Assembly: GCF_039543225.1 (NCBI RefSeq)
Contig: NZ_BAABJI010000002.1
Coordinates: forward strand, 806,001-870,000
Origin: Mucilaginibacter defluvii
Lineage (GTDB): Bacteria; Bacteroidota; Bacteroidia; Sphingobacteriales; Sphingobacteriaceae
Direction: 5' to 3'
Length of the DNA: 64,000 nucleotides
Positions within the stretch are counted from its first letter, which is position 1. Each line of letters opens with the position of its first letter. Below, piece by piece: positions 16,464 through 25,660 of the stretch. The notes below the pieces were generated by a model, which saw only the letters and a program-made list of their open reading frames with translations, ran no database searches and was not told the DNA's origin. The position numbers and the translations under genes are program-made.

Positions 16464-17981
16464 TTATGGGTTTTGTGTTACCTGCGGATTGCTCAGCACT
16501 TCATCAACCGGAATGAAATAGATGATGCGGTTGCTGGTGTAAGGCACTGTCATGTTAGGGTAACCGCTTGGGGTTTTGCTCAGGTCAATATCAGTTTCCT
16601 TTAAACCGGCCAGGTGATAGCCCCAGTAAGTTTTATTAAGGGTACGCTTGTTACGGAAAACATCATAAGTGCGATGTCCCTCAAAAGCCAATTCGATACG
16701 GCGCTCCTCAAGTACGGCATCAAGCGCGGTGTAACCTATAGGTAGTTTACCGGCATAAAGCGATCCTTCCAAACCACGGTTCTTGCGTATTTCGTCCAGA
16801 TCATTCAACGCTGCCGAAGTTTGGTTAAGCTTGGCTTCAGCCTCTGCCTTGTTCAGATACATTTCGGCCAGGCGGAACATGATTGGCGAGCTCAAATTCG
16901 GCGATCCGCCCTGGAATGAGAATTTGCTGATGTAATACATTTCGATACCGTTCTTTTTCTGAACATTACCGCCTGCATCTTTGGCCGGCACTATGTAGCT
17001 CCAGCGTACATCCTCTGTATGCTTTGCCATTACGTTACGTAACGATGATGACGCATACTCCTCGCCCCAGCCTGAGTTACCATCAGAATAAATCATTGAG
17101 GCGATAGAACCGAATTTGCCGTAATCATCAGCCGCGGTAAAGGCTACACAAAATATAGTTTCGGTACCGGTTGTGGCGTTGGCGAATAAATTAGGGTAAG
17201 TGGTTTTGGTTTCGAGTTTGAACCTGTTGGAGCTGATTACCTGGTTTGCGTAATCAAGTGCTTTCTGGTTATCTTCTTTATAAAGATTAACCCTTGATAA
17301 CAATGCCCAGGCGGCTTCTTTCGACGCGTATTGAACGCCACGGTTCTGCGTCATCAAGGAGGCTGCTTTTTCAGCGTCAGCAGTAATTGAGGCATATACA
17401 TCGCTCACAGTTGAGCGGGCCTTTTTAGCTTCGTCAGTTAATGATGTACGTAAAACAATGCCCGGCGCACTTGGGTCAACACTATACGGTTTGCCGAACA
17501 GGCGAACCAGGTTAAAATGGCAAAACGCGCGTAAAAAATAGCACTCGCCCAGCAACTGCTGTTTAGCGGCATCCTTGTCGCCTGATTTTTCAACGGCATC
17601 GATAACCGTGTTCACGCCTGAGATGATCTTGTATGATACATACCAGAAATAGCGCGTGTTACCCTGCGACGGCGAATGGCCGAGGCTGAAACTGTAAAAC
17701 AGAGGGTCGGTAGTTACCTGTCCGCACACAATGTCATCACTCGCAAAGTCAGACAAATGATAGTACTGGCGCAGGTACATATTATTATTATCAACAATGC
17801 CATTAAAGCTGATGTGATCTTTAAACAATGCATAAGCGCCGTTGAGGGCGTTGGTTAAGCCAGCGGTGGTTGTCACCAGCGTTTCGGTACTGATCGCGTC
17901 GGTTGGCGTAACGGTAAGATCCTTGCAACTGCTTGCTGCCAGCAGCAACAGCACAAATATGGATGATAATTTCTTTTTCAT
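16464..17981 (-). CDS. SusD/RagB family outer-membrane lipoprotein
   Basis: A 505-aa lipoprotein (lipobox LAASSC, cysteine at about residue 19) with the SusD layout: an N-terminal SusD-like part with TPR helices (QQLLGECYFLRAFCHFNLVRLFG split at residues about 145-167) and a C-terminal RagB/SusD part ending in ELAFEGHRTYDVFRNKRTL and IIYFIPVDEVLSNP. SusD proteins form the lid of the SusC channel and bind glycan on the cell surface. The gene starts 38 bp after the susC stop. The low similarity among SusD binding sites prevents naming the ligand. Confidence 0.93.
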   Translation of the reverse strand: MKKKLSSIFVLLLLAASSCKDLTVTPTDAISTETLVTTTAGLTNALNGAYALFKDHISFNGIVDNNNMYLRQYYHLSDFASDDIVCGQVTTDPLFYSFSLGHSPSQGNTRYFWYVSYKIISGVNTVIDAVEKSGDKDAAKQQLLGECYFLRAFCHFNLVRLFGKPYSVDPSAPGIVLRTSLTDEAKKARSTVSDVYASITADAEKAASLMTQNRGVQYASKEAAWALLSRVNLYKEDNQKALDYANQVISSNRFKLETKTTYPNLFANATTGTETIFCVAFTAADDYGKFGSIASMIYSDGNSGWGEEYASSSLRNVMAKHTEDVRWSYIVPAKDAGGNVQKKNGIEMYYISKFSFQGGSPNLSSPIMFRLAEMYLNKAEAEAKLNQTSAALNDLDEIRKNRGLEGSLYAGKLPIGYTALDAVLEERRIELAFEGHRTYDVFRNKRTLNKTYWGYHLAGLKETDIDLSKTPSGYPNMTVPYTSNRIIYFIPVDEVLSNPQVTQNP

Positions 17982-18019
17982 GTTCTGAATATTTTTAAAC
18001 CGGTTAAGGTGCTGCTTTA

Positions 18020-21000
18020 TTAAAAGTTGAAATTAACAGTGAACAAATACTGCCTGTTGTTAGGATACTTAAAGTCTGACACACCCGGTGTAGCGAAGCC
18101 ATTAGGCGTGATAGTAGTTTGCGGATCCTGACCCAGGAAGTTAGAGAACGTAGCCACATTGTCGGCGGTTAAACCTACCGTGATGCTTTCAAAACTCAGC
18201 TTTTTAGCGAACGCGGATGGCAAAGTGTAATTGAAAGCTATGTTACGTATGGTAAAGTAGCTGCCATTCCGTAAGTAACGCGTTGAGGTTTCGGTAGAGT
18301 TGGCAGAATTTTGCGGACTTGGCTCTGTAGCCTCGGTATCGCCCGGGCCGCTCCAAACCTTCGCGTTATCAGGTAACTTTATCTGGTTGTAATATGGTTC
18401 GTGGCCATCATTCATCATAAAGCGCAGGTTGTTGCTAAATACCTTATTGCCGTAGTTAAAGTAAGTGTTTACACGTAAACCAAAGCTTTTGTAACGGAAG
18501 CTGTTGTTAAAACCACCTTGGAATTTGGGCAGTGCCGAACCAACTTCCTGTATGGTAGCTTCAGCATAGTTTGATGTTTTTTCGCTGGCAACAGCCTCAC
18601 CGGCATCGTTGTAAACCAGTTTCTCCCAAACAGGGGCGCCGGTTTGCGCATCAACACCTAACCATTTAGGCATGTAAAACTCGTACAGGTTGCCGCCGTT
18701 ACGGTAGATCTGCGATATGCTCCACGATCCGGTTTTAACAATATCAGCCGGCAGGCCATAAATTTTATTGTTATTAAAGTTGATGTTAAAATCAGTTACC
18801 CACTCAAAATTCTTATTGGTGATGTTGATGGTGTTCAAGCCAATCTCAATACCCTTATTAATTACATTACCGGCGTTCTCCCAACGGGTTTCAAAACCAA
18901 CCGATAATGGTTGCGATACCTGCAATAAAAGATTTTTGGTATTGTTACGGTAAGCATCAACTGTTAAGTTAATACGTTTAAATAGGCTCAAATCAAAGCC
19001 AACGTTGGTTTGATGCTTGGCTTCCCAGGTTAGCAGCGGGTTAGCTAACTGGTAAGGTACCGCGCCTGCTATTGAGTTATACTGCGTAGTTAACGAGAAC
19101 AGGCCCAGGTAGCGCGTTGCACCGATATCTTGTGTACCGGTTACACCGTAGCTGGCACGTAGTTTCAGGTTATTGATCACGTTATTACTTTTCAGGAACT
19201 CCTCGTTGCTGATGATCCAGGCACCTGAAACAGAAGGGAATGAACCGTATTGTTTACTCTCCGGAAAAGCTGATGAACCGTCAACCCTGAATGAACCGGA
19301 AAGGATATAGCGGCCTTTATATGTATAGTTAACTTGCGAGAGGAACGAGCGCAACTCTGTGGTAAGGTTGTAACCATTAACCAGTTGCGTGTTCGAAGCT
19401 ACGTTAAGAACCTTTAAACCAATTGGCAAGCCCCTGCCCGACCCGCCCGAAAATTCAGTACGGCCGCCCTCGAAAATGATACCGGCCAAGCCGCTTAATG
19501 CATGGTCGCCCATATCAAAATTAAACTTTAACAGATTGTTTGATATACCACCGTAATTAAGCGTGTTCAACTCATCAATATAACCATCATCATGGTAGGT
19601 GCCCGCCGCCAAAGGCGATACATAGTTAAAACTCTTATTAAATGCAGCTGATACCCGGTTAGTGCTGGTAAAAGTCAGCCAGTTGGTAATGCGGTAGTTC
19701 AGCATAAAATCGTAGTTTACATCAAAGCCCTTATAGGTATGATCGGAATTTTGTATGGTATGTATCGGATTGATCTTATCGCGCGACCACCATTTAAATG
19801 TCGATGTACCATCCACATAAACCGGGTTACCATTGGCATCGTACGGATTATCCCAAGGCATGTTCAGAAATGAATAGTACATATCCATATAATCATAACT
19901 GCGGCCGGTTGACGCGCTCAGGTTGATGTTATTGGTTATATCGAGCTTTTTAGAGAAATGATAGGTTGAATTACCACGCAGGTTTATACGCTGGTAATTG
20001 GTATTCAAAAAGGTACCCTTCTCGTTGTAATACGATGCCCCTACATAGTAATCGTTCTTTTCGGTTTTACCGCTGGCGGCTATGTACACGTTATACATCG
20101 GCGCGGCTTTAAATGATTCCTTCGCCCAGTCATAATCCTGGTTACGCAAATCAAGCGGGCGTTCACTGTAAAATTTGATCAGGTCTATCTTATATGAGTT
20201 ATCAGTAGCACCTACAATATAATCGCGATAAAATTCCTTTTGGTAATCATAAAGTTCGTTGCTGTTCATCAGGTTCATTTTGCCAAAATCGGCGGTACGG
20301 AAACCTGATGTTATCTTAGCCTCGAAACGGGTTTTACCTGATTTGGCACTTTTAGTAGTAACGATGATTACACCGGCGTTGGCCTGCGAACCATATAGCG
20401 CTGTTGAAGCGGCATCCTTTAACACGGTAACTGACTCTACATCGTTAGGATCGTAATTACCGCCGATAATACCATCAACCACGTAAAGCGGACTTTGATT
20501 GGCATTAACTGATGATACGCCACGCAGCCTGATCTCCGGCTGTGAACCAGGCGCACCGGAGCTGTTTACTACCTGTAAACCGGCTACTTTACCCTGCAAC
20601 ATAGTACCTACGTTGTTTGCGGTAACGTCCTTCAGCTTATCTGCCGATACAACCGTTACGGCGCTGGTTAGTTCGCTTTGTTTTTTGCTGGTGTAGCCTA
20701 CTACCACCACATCGTTTAATTGTGTGATGTTTTCAGACAGGAAGATCACCATATCCTTTTGCCCGGCGGTAACCTCAACCTCTTTGCTTAAAAAGCCCAT
20801 GGATGTTATAACCAGGGTTGCTTTTTGGGTGGGGATGTTGATGCTAAAAGTACCGTCGACCTTTGACGATACGCCGATGGTGGTTCCTTTTACGGTGATA
20901 GCCGCGCCTGGTAGCGGCTGCTGATCAGTGCCGGAAGTAATCTTTCCTGACACCGGCTGGCTTTGCGAAAACACCCTCGCGAAAACCATCAGGCTAAAAA

Positions 21001-21022
21001 ACAGGAGTACAACTTTTTTCAT
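18020..21022 (-). CDS. SusC/RagA family TonB-linked outer-membrane transporter
   Basis: A 1000-aa receptor with signal peptide (MKKVVLLFFSLMVFARVFSQ), a carboxypeptidase-regulatory-like domain at about residues 22-100 (PVSGKITSGTDQQPLPGAAI), a TonB-box-like region (DVVVVGY, 103-109), a plug with the SusC signature ESVTVLKDAASTALYGSQAN (near 198) and a C-terminal beta-barrel ending in phenylalanine. It lacks an N-terminal STN domain, so it should not signal to a FecR protein; instead a LacI regulator and operators lie upstream. It is the first gene of the amino-sugar operon and imports glycan fragments with the adjacent SusD. Confidence 0.94.
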   Translation of the reverse strand: MKKVVLLFFSLMVFARVFSQSQPVSGKITSGTDQQPLPGAAITVKGTTIGVSSKVDGTFSINIPTQKATLVITSMGFLSKEVEVTAGQKDMVIFLSENITQLNDVVVVGYTSKKQSELTSAVTVVSADKLKDVTANNVGTMLQGKVAGLQVVNSSGAPGSQPEIRLRGVSSVNANQSPLYVVDGIIGGNYDPNDVESVTVLKDAASTALYGSQANAGVIIVTTKSAKSGKTRFEAKITSGFRTADFGKMNLMNSNELYDYQKEFYRDYIVGATDNSYKIDLIKFYSERPLDLRNQDYDWAKESFKAAPMYNVYIAASGKTEKNDYYVGASYYNEKGTFLNTNYQRINLRGNSTYHFSKKLDITNNINLSASTGRSYDYMDMYYSFLNMPWDNPYDANGNPVYVDGTSTFKWWSRDKINPIHTIQNSDHTYKGFDVNYDFMLNYRITNWLTFTSTNRVSAAFNKSFNYVSPLAAGTYHDDGYIDELNTLNYGGISNNLLKFNFDMGDHALSGLAGIIFEGGRTEFSGGSGRGLPIGLKVLNVASNTQLVNGYNLTTELRSFLSQVNYTYKGRYILSGSFRVDGSSAFPESKQYGSFPSVSGAWIISNEEFLKSNNVINNLKLRASYGVTGTQDIGATRYLGLFSLTTQYNSIAGAVPYQLANPLLTWEAKHQTNVGFDLSLFKRINLTVDAYRNNTKNLLLQVSQPLSVGFETRWENAGNVINKGIEIGLNTINITNKNFEWVTDFNINFNNNKIYGLPADIVKTGSWSISQIYRNGGNLYEFYMPKWLGVDAQTGAPVWEKLVYNDAGEAVASEKTSNYAEATIQEVGSALPKFQGGFNNSFRYKSFGLRVNTYFNYGNKVFSNNLRFMMNDGHEPYYNQIKLPDNAKVWSGPGDTEATEPSPQNSANSTETSTRYLRNGSYFTIRNIAFNYTLPSAFAKKLSFESITVGLTADNVATFSNFLGQDPQTTITPNGFATPGVSDFKYPNNRQYLFTVNFNF

Positions 21023-21143
21023 ATAATGTTAAGTAGGGTTAAATAAATAGTTAGTACATCATTAATTGGAATAACTTAAAGTTGAATCAAAAAAGGCATT
21101 AAAAAAACACCGGCGGCACTGCTCAAGTCAAATTGGAGTTACG

Positions 21144-21153
21144 CAAACGTTTG
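21144..21153. promoter_or_regulatory. LacI-family operator 1 (CAAACGTTTG)
   Basis: A perfect 10-bp palindrome with the central CG typical of LacI/PurR/CcpA-type operators, inside ACGCAAACGTTTGT. It lies 122 bp upstream of the susC start and is identical in its core to a second copy 21 bp away. The LacI-type regulator encoded just upstream is the obvious ligand. Confidence 0.75.
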
Positions 21154-21164
21154 TTTTGGCTACG

Positions 21165-21174
21165 CAAACGTTTG
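21165..21174. promoter_or_regulatory. LacI-family operator 2 (CAAACGTTTG)
   Basis: The second perfect copy of the palindrome, in a slightly longer near-symmetric context (ACGCAAACGTTTGTGT, 21162-21177). Centre-to-centre distance to the first copy is 21 bp, two turns of DNA, so two dimers could bind on the same face of the helix. Confidence 0.75.
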
Positions 21175-21415
21175 TGTAATTTTAGAGTCAATCAAAATAA
21201 TAATTGCCAAGGCGGGCTATTATTAAAATTTTAGCGTGGTTTAGCTCAGAAAATACAGTACAAAATCGTCAATCAAGGTACGATACTAACGCAAAAGTGC
21301 ATCTACCGTTAGCCAAAAAACTATAAGACGACATAATATTAGGGCAAAACCCAACTTATTGTAAAATCGACACTAAGAAACAATTGCTAAAACGAATGGA
21401 TTTTATAGAAAACGA

Positions 21416-22447
21416 TTATTTAAGCGGATAATTAACCATTTCCGAATCAATTATCTGCTGTAAATAATTTACTTCTGTATGGTCGCCCTTGTTATTAGCA
21501 TCAATCAGCTTGAAAAGAAAGTCAGTTGCTATAGAGGCTTGCTTGTATGAGAATTGTTCTATCGAAGCCAACGGACGAGTATCCATATACTCCCAGATGG
21601 GCAGGTTGGCAAAGCTGATAAAGCTGATATCCTTATTTACCTCTAAACCCGCCGCTTTCACAGTCGCAATGCAATCCAGCAATACATAATCGTTAAAAAC
21701 CATTACGGCGGTAGGCATTTCATCCTGGTCAATAAGTTTGCGTATAGCTTTTATGTTGTCATCCTTGCTCAGCGTTGTGGACGCAATGATGTCATAATTA
21801 ATGGGCAGGTTGTTTTCCTTAAGGCACTTAAAATAAATCTCCAGCCGTTGCAGTGTAGCCGCCATTTTTGCCGGACCATTGATCAGGCCTATCTTTTTAT
21901 GCCCTGCATCAACAAAACGGCTTATGGCTTGCAGCATACCCGAATGCAGGTTGCATGATACAAAGTGTATATCCTTTTTTTGCGGCACACGATCAAAAAA
22001 AACGATGGGAATATTGTATTTCTTCAGATTATCGAAATGCTCGTAAGTTGATGTTTCTTTGGTGAGCGATACCAGAATACCATCTACACGATGATCCTTC
22101 ATATTCTCAACAATGCGCTTTTCGCGTTCAAAACTATCCAGCGATTGGCCGATGATCACATTGTAATTAAACTGTCCGGCAAAATCCTCAACCCCGCAAA
22201 GTGCCGATGAAAAAAAAGGTTCTGCCAAACTGGGGATAATAACGCCGATTGTATACGTTTTACGCTCCTTGAAATATATGGCTGATTTGTTAACCTCGTA
22301 ACCCAGTTCCTTGGCTACCTTATGTACCCGCATGGTGGTTACCAAACCAATACTCGGATGATCGTGCAATGCCCGCGACACCGTTGAAACGGACACATTG
22401 AGCTTTTTAGCGATCTCCTTAATAGTAGGTAACTTATTATTTTGCAT
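21416..22447 (-). CDS. LacI-family transcriptional regulator
   Basis: I place the start at the ATG at 22447 (MQNNKLPTIKEIA), because the 28 codons of open frame before it encode a hydrophobic stretch foreign to the family. That gives 343 aa. The N-terminal helix-turn-helix and hinge are clear (TIKEIAKKLNVSVSTVSRAL, then HDHPSIG), followed by a periplasmic-binding-type effector domain (TYTIGVIIPSLAEPFFSS, VDGILVSL, IGLINGPAKMAATLQRLE). It should bind the two CAAACGTTTG palindromes downstream and control the susC operon in response to a sugar or sugar phosphate. The long open frame upstream is probably chance. Confidence 0.92.
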   Translation of the reverse strand: MQNNKLPTIKEIAKKLNVSVSTVSRALHDHPSIGLVTTMRVHKVAKELGYEVNKSAIYFKERKTYTIGVIIPSLAEPFFSSALCGVEDFAGQFNYNVIIGQSLDSFEREKRIVENMKDHRVDGILVSLTKETSTYEHFDNLKKYNIPIVFFDRVPQKKDIHFVSCNLHSGMLQAISRFVDAGHKKIGLINGPAKMAATLQRLEIYFKCLKENNLPINYDIIASTTLSKDDNIKAIRKLIDQDEMPTAVMVFNDYVLLDCIATVKAAGLEVNKDISFISFANLPIWEYMDTRPLASIEQFSYKQASIATDFLFKLIDANNKGDHTEVNYLQQIIDSEMVNYPLK

Positions 22448-22577
22448 ACGTACGGTGGTTATCTCGGCAGCAACTAATTGGTTTAACAGCACTATTATAG
22501 TAAAAAAATATAACAGTTGCTTTTTATGCAATTAATAATTACAGCACCTCAGCAGGCAAAATAATGGATGCACAAAA

Positions 22578-22603
22578 AAGCCGCCCCGGTTATGGGGCGG
22601 CTT
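22578..22603 (-). terminator. Terminator after the DUF5689 gene
   Basis: A perfect 10-bp GC-rich stem (AAGCCGCCCC / GGGGCGGCTT) with a 6-base loop and a run of six T on the minus strand. It lies 22 bp past the DUF5689 stop codon and isolates the ECF/SusCD operon from the lacI-type gene. Confidence 0.88.
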
Positions 22604-22625
22604 GGTTACTTACTGGCTGTTACTA

Positions 22626-24185
22626 TTAGTTTGAAATTACCGTAACATCGCTTCCGGTTTCAATATCGGTTAACGCGGTACTGCCCGACATAATGAATAC
22701 TGATATGCCACGAGGCGTTATCCATGTTTTCGTTTCAGCATCAAAACTTCCGCCCAGTTTCATAAACACACCCTGGTCGGCAGGTGATACGTGCGGTATT
22801 ACATACTGGTTGGTACCCTGGTAAAAGAATGGTTGCTCCGCGCCTGCTTCATCAACAAAATTATAGTGATCATTCTTAGGCACACGGTAACCTTTGTTAG
22901 TAGTTGGGTTGTACATGGTTGTTTTGCCCGTACCACCAAAAAACACCACATCAACCGGTACTGATTGCTCTGTTACGTTGATGCCTTTAAATATTGCTAT
23001 ACCACCGGCGTTGCCGCTGTTAGGCAATAAGCCGCTGCTGGCGCTGCCAAAGCCGTCGCCATCATTAGTTACATAAGCTATAGCGCTTATCCATTTTGCC
23101 TCGCTGATGTCGGTTGTGTTTGGTCCGTTAATGCGTTTATTGCTACCGCCTACATAGAAGAAATCGCCTTTTTTAACCTGCCCGTTAGTCAGATTGAATT
23201 TATAGGTACGGCCGCCACCCGTTGCCCAGCCTGCACCCGGCGCATCGCCTGCATTAGGTTGCGCGGCGCCAGCGTTGGTACAGGTAACTACAGCCATTGG
23301 CGTAACTGAGAAATCAATATTTTGCGTCGCTCTGAACTGGAAGTATTCGTAATTACCATCTGATCCCTTGGCATCATTAACAAAACCTGTAATCACTACC
23401 GGCATTTCGCCCAGATCAGGTGCGTTAGGGTCGGCAGGTTTGGTAATATCGCTTATATCCGTAAACTTACGTGGCCACACCTGGTAAACCGAAGCGGAAT
23501 CTACTGTATTATCAACCACCAATACACCGGCTACCGTAGCACCGGCAGGTAAAAACTCGTTGGCAAATTGCGCTGTTGGCTCGGTATGCATAATAATGCT
23601 ATCGGCGCCGTTGACCAGGTATTTATTACCAACATACTTTGTTTGGCCCATAACAGGTGCCGGAGAAACCGTGGCGGATTTGATACTCACTAACGTGCTC
23701 TCATAATCATCAGGCTTGGTTTTGATGGAATAGCTTGAAACCTGTTGTACCTGCACCTCGTTACCGGTAGATACGGTTGTAATGTTAGCCGGAGTTATAC
23801 CGGTTAACTGTAAAGCGCCATTTACCCTTTTCAAGATGGCGCCCTCAACGTTAACCACGATGCTATCGCCCGACTTAAAGGTAGCGGCGGCTTCGCCAAT
23901 GGGTATCTGTATGCCACGGATAGCTTTGCGGCGGTTATTCTGTACAATTAAAACACCCTGCGGCACATTACCCGAATCGGGCATTGAAATTACCTTGCCC
24001 GTTATTTGGTAGGCGCCCAGCATGTTATCCTTATTAAGCGTAACATCAGCGCCTTTGTGTATAGCACGCAGATCAACAAGCGCTATTATGGGGCTAAGCT
24101 GCCCCTCGGCAAAATCGTGCTTTTTGCAGGCGCTGAAAAATAGCGCCGATAAAACTGAAACTATAAGAAATATCTTAGCTTTCAT
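22626..24185 (-). CDS. DUF5689 domain lipoprotein
   Basis: A 519-aa lipoprotein (lipobox LFFSAC, cysteine at about residue 20). The N-terminal half (residues about 35-235) fits DUF5689, with repeated beta-strand elements such as YQITGKVISMPDSGNVPQG and GDSIVVNVEGAIL that resemble an OB-like fold. The C-terminal half is beta-rich and of unknown function. It is the last gene after a SusCD pair, the place of an auxiliary surface lipoprotein, and probably helps to bind or process the imported substrate. No catalytic motif is visible. Confidence 0.82.
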   Translation of the reverse strand: MKAKIFLIVSVLSALFFSACKKHDFAEGQLSPIIALVDLRAIHKGADVTLNKDNMLGAYQITGKVISMPDSGNVPQGVLIVQNNRRKAIRGIQIPIGEAAATFKSGDSIVVNVEGAILKRVNGALQLTGITPANITTVSTGNEVQVQQVSSYSIKTKPDDYESTLVSIKSATVSPAPVMGQTKYVGNKYLVNGADSIIMHTEPTAQFANEFLPAGATVAGVLVVDNTVDSASVYQVWPRKFTDISDITKPADPNAPDLGEMPVVITGFVNDAKGSDGNYEYFQFRATQNIDFSVTPMAVVTCTNAGAAQPNAGDAPGAGWATGGGRTYKFNLTNGQVKKGDFFYVGGSNKRINGPNTTDISEAKWISAIAYVTNDGDGFGSASSGLLPNSGNAGGIAIFKGINVTEQSVPVDVVFFGGTGKTTMYNPTTNKGYRVPKNDHYNFVDEAGAEQPFFYQGTNQYVIPHVSPADQGVFMKLGGSFDAETKTWITPRGISVFIMSGSTALTDIETGSDVTVISN

Positions 24186-24215
24186 TGTATGTAATACTAT
24201 ATGGTATTTATTTAA

Positions 24216-25655
24216 TTATTGCTTTTGCCACCAAACCTGTGTGGTAATTACATCCGGCCCCTGTGCGGCAACGGCGGCATTGTAATTTTCGCGGTTTGAT
24301 GATTGCACCGAAACCGGGTAGTTAAGGCGTGCAGGCATCACACCATTATTATCCAAACCTGATCCTTTTGGCAAATTTGGATGCCCGGTACGGCGGTACT
24401 CGAACCACGATTGCAGATCAGTAAAGAATAACGAGTAATACTTTTGCTTATGTATCAGCTCCATCTTCTGATCAAGCGTGTAGCTATCATCCCATTTAAT
24501 TGAATTAAAATTCATATAGTTTGACGGTACGTTAAAACCCCACATAGTTATCGCTCCGGTTATACCGGCCTCATAATATTGCTGCGCGGGTTTGGCGGTT
24601 ATCCAGCCTTTGGCAGCGGCCTCGGCTAAAATAAATTGCAGTTCGCCGTAATTCATGATATTGCCCAGCAATGGTTCACGCTGTAAAGCGGTTGGTAAAG
24701 TTGATTTTGCCTGTGGTGCCTGCCCTACCGGGTAACCGCTTGGTATTCCGGCATACTCACCCTCGAACACTGTAGCCCATTTACCTATACGCGGATCGCT
24801 CCACTCATTCAAATTATCTACAAAAAAGCTGGCCAGTTTGGGTGTATACCAATCAGCTGGCCGCCACGTTGCGAAAGGCGAAACGTAAGGGGCGCTGCCG
24901 CTCCATTTCAAAATGGCCGATTCCGCATTGCTGGTCATGACCGGATAATTTGCAGCATTCAGGTCAACCATATCCTTAATCTTATCAATAGCAGCCTGAT
25001 CTTTACCTGACACGCGCATTAATAAGCGCAGGTATAAGGAATTGCCAAACTTACGCCAGTTAGCTGCAACACCACCGTAAATGGGGTCGCTTGATGAGAT
25101 AACGTTTGTACCGGTTTTCAGCAATTCGTTAGCCTCTTCCAAACGGGCAAATATATCTGCATAAATCGCCTGCTGCGAATCATACTTGGGAAGAAATAAA
25201 CCCTCTTTAGCTTTATTTGACTCAAAGTAAGGCACATTGCCATAAGTATCAGTAAGCATGGAGTAAACCCATGATTGCAGGATAAGCGAAATACCCATAT
25301 AAGTGTTGCTATCGTTATCCTCACCGCCGGTATAGATATCCTTTAGGTTTGTAAGCTGTACATACCAGTTTGTCCATAAGTAATCGGCCTCGGCACTACG
25401 AATTTCGTAGCGGAATATTTTACCATCGGTATCGCCCATATTAACGGTAACCTGCATTAGCTCATTGGTAATGCGCTGGCTGCGGTTCATGTTTGCAGCT
25501 ACAATATTTGTAATAGCGGGTGCCAGCAACGATTGCGGTAAAGCAAATGAACTTTCATTGGGGTTTTTTGCCAGTTCCTCGAAGTTTTTTGTGCACGATA
25601 CCGAGGATAGCGACAACAATGCCATCAATCCCCAAATTATATATCTCTTTTTCAT
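24216..25655 (-). CDS. SusD/RagB family lipoprotein (SusD-like group 2)
   Basis: A 479-aa lipoprotein (lipobox LSSVSC, cysteine at about residue 21). FEELAKNPNESSFALPQSLLAP split near residue 25-46, ILQSWVYSMLTDTYGNVPY near 125 and the C-terminal MELIHKQKYYSLFFTDLQSWFEYRRTG (split, near 415-441) mark the SusD-like branch seen with STN-containing SusC proteins. It starts 5 bp after the susC stop. It would cap the second transporter at the cell surface and determine substrate capture. Confidence 0.92.
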   Translation of the reverse strand: MKKRYIIWGLMALLSLSSVSCTKNFEELAKNPNESSFALPQSLLAPAITNIVAANMNRSQRITNELMQVTVNMGDTDGKIFRYEIRSAEADYLWTNWYVQLTNLKDIYTGGEDNDSNTYMGISLILQSWVYSMLTDTYGNVPYFESNKAKEGLFLPKYDSQQAIYADIFARLEEANELLKTGTNVISSSDPIYGGVAANWRKFGNSLYLRLLMRVSGKDQAAIDKIKDMVDLNAANYPVMTSNAESAILKWSGSAPYVSPFATWRPADWYTPKLASFFVDNLNEWSDPRIGKWATVFEGEYAGIPSGYPVGQAPQAKSTLPTALQREPLLGNIMNYGELQFILAEAAAKGWITAKPAQQYYEAGITGAITMWGFNVPSNYMNFNSIKWDDSYTLDQKMELIHKQKYYSLFFTDLQSWFEYRRTGHPNLPKGSGLDNNGVMPARLNYPVSVQSSNRENYNAAVAAQGPDVITTQVWWQKQ

Positions 25656-25660
25656 GATGA

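Larger units (their letters stand above)
21023..21415. promoter_or_regulatory. Long control region between lacI-type gene and susC
   Basis: This is the longest gene-free stretch of the window, 393 bp and AT-rich. It holds the twin CAAACGTTTG operators (21144-21174) about 120-155 bp before the susC start codon. No convincing -33/-7 pair can be fixed, and no terminator is visible after the lacI-type gene. Read-through from the regulator gene is therefore possible. The long leader leaves room for post-transcriptional control, but I see no small gene in it. Confidence 0.6.

Noticed and set aside
21023..21415. A -33/-7 promoter formed by the two CAAACGTTTG repeats themselves.
   Set aside because: The TTTG of one copy lies only 13 bp before the AACGTTTG of the other, too close for the usual spacing, and the TA of the -7 consensus is missing.
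22448..22531. An N-terminal extension of the LacI regulator that looks like a signal peptide.
   Set aside because: A DNA-binding protein would not be exported; the helix-turn-helix begins right after the ATG at 22447, so the upstream open frame is chance.
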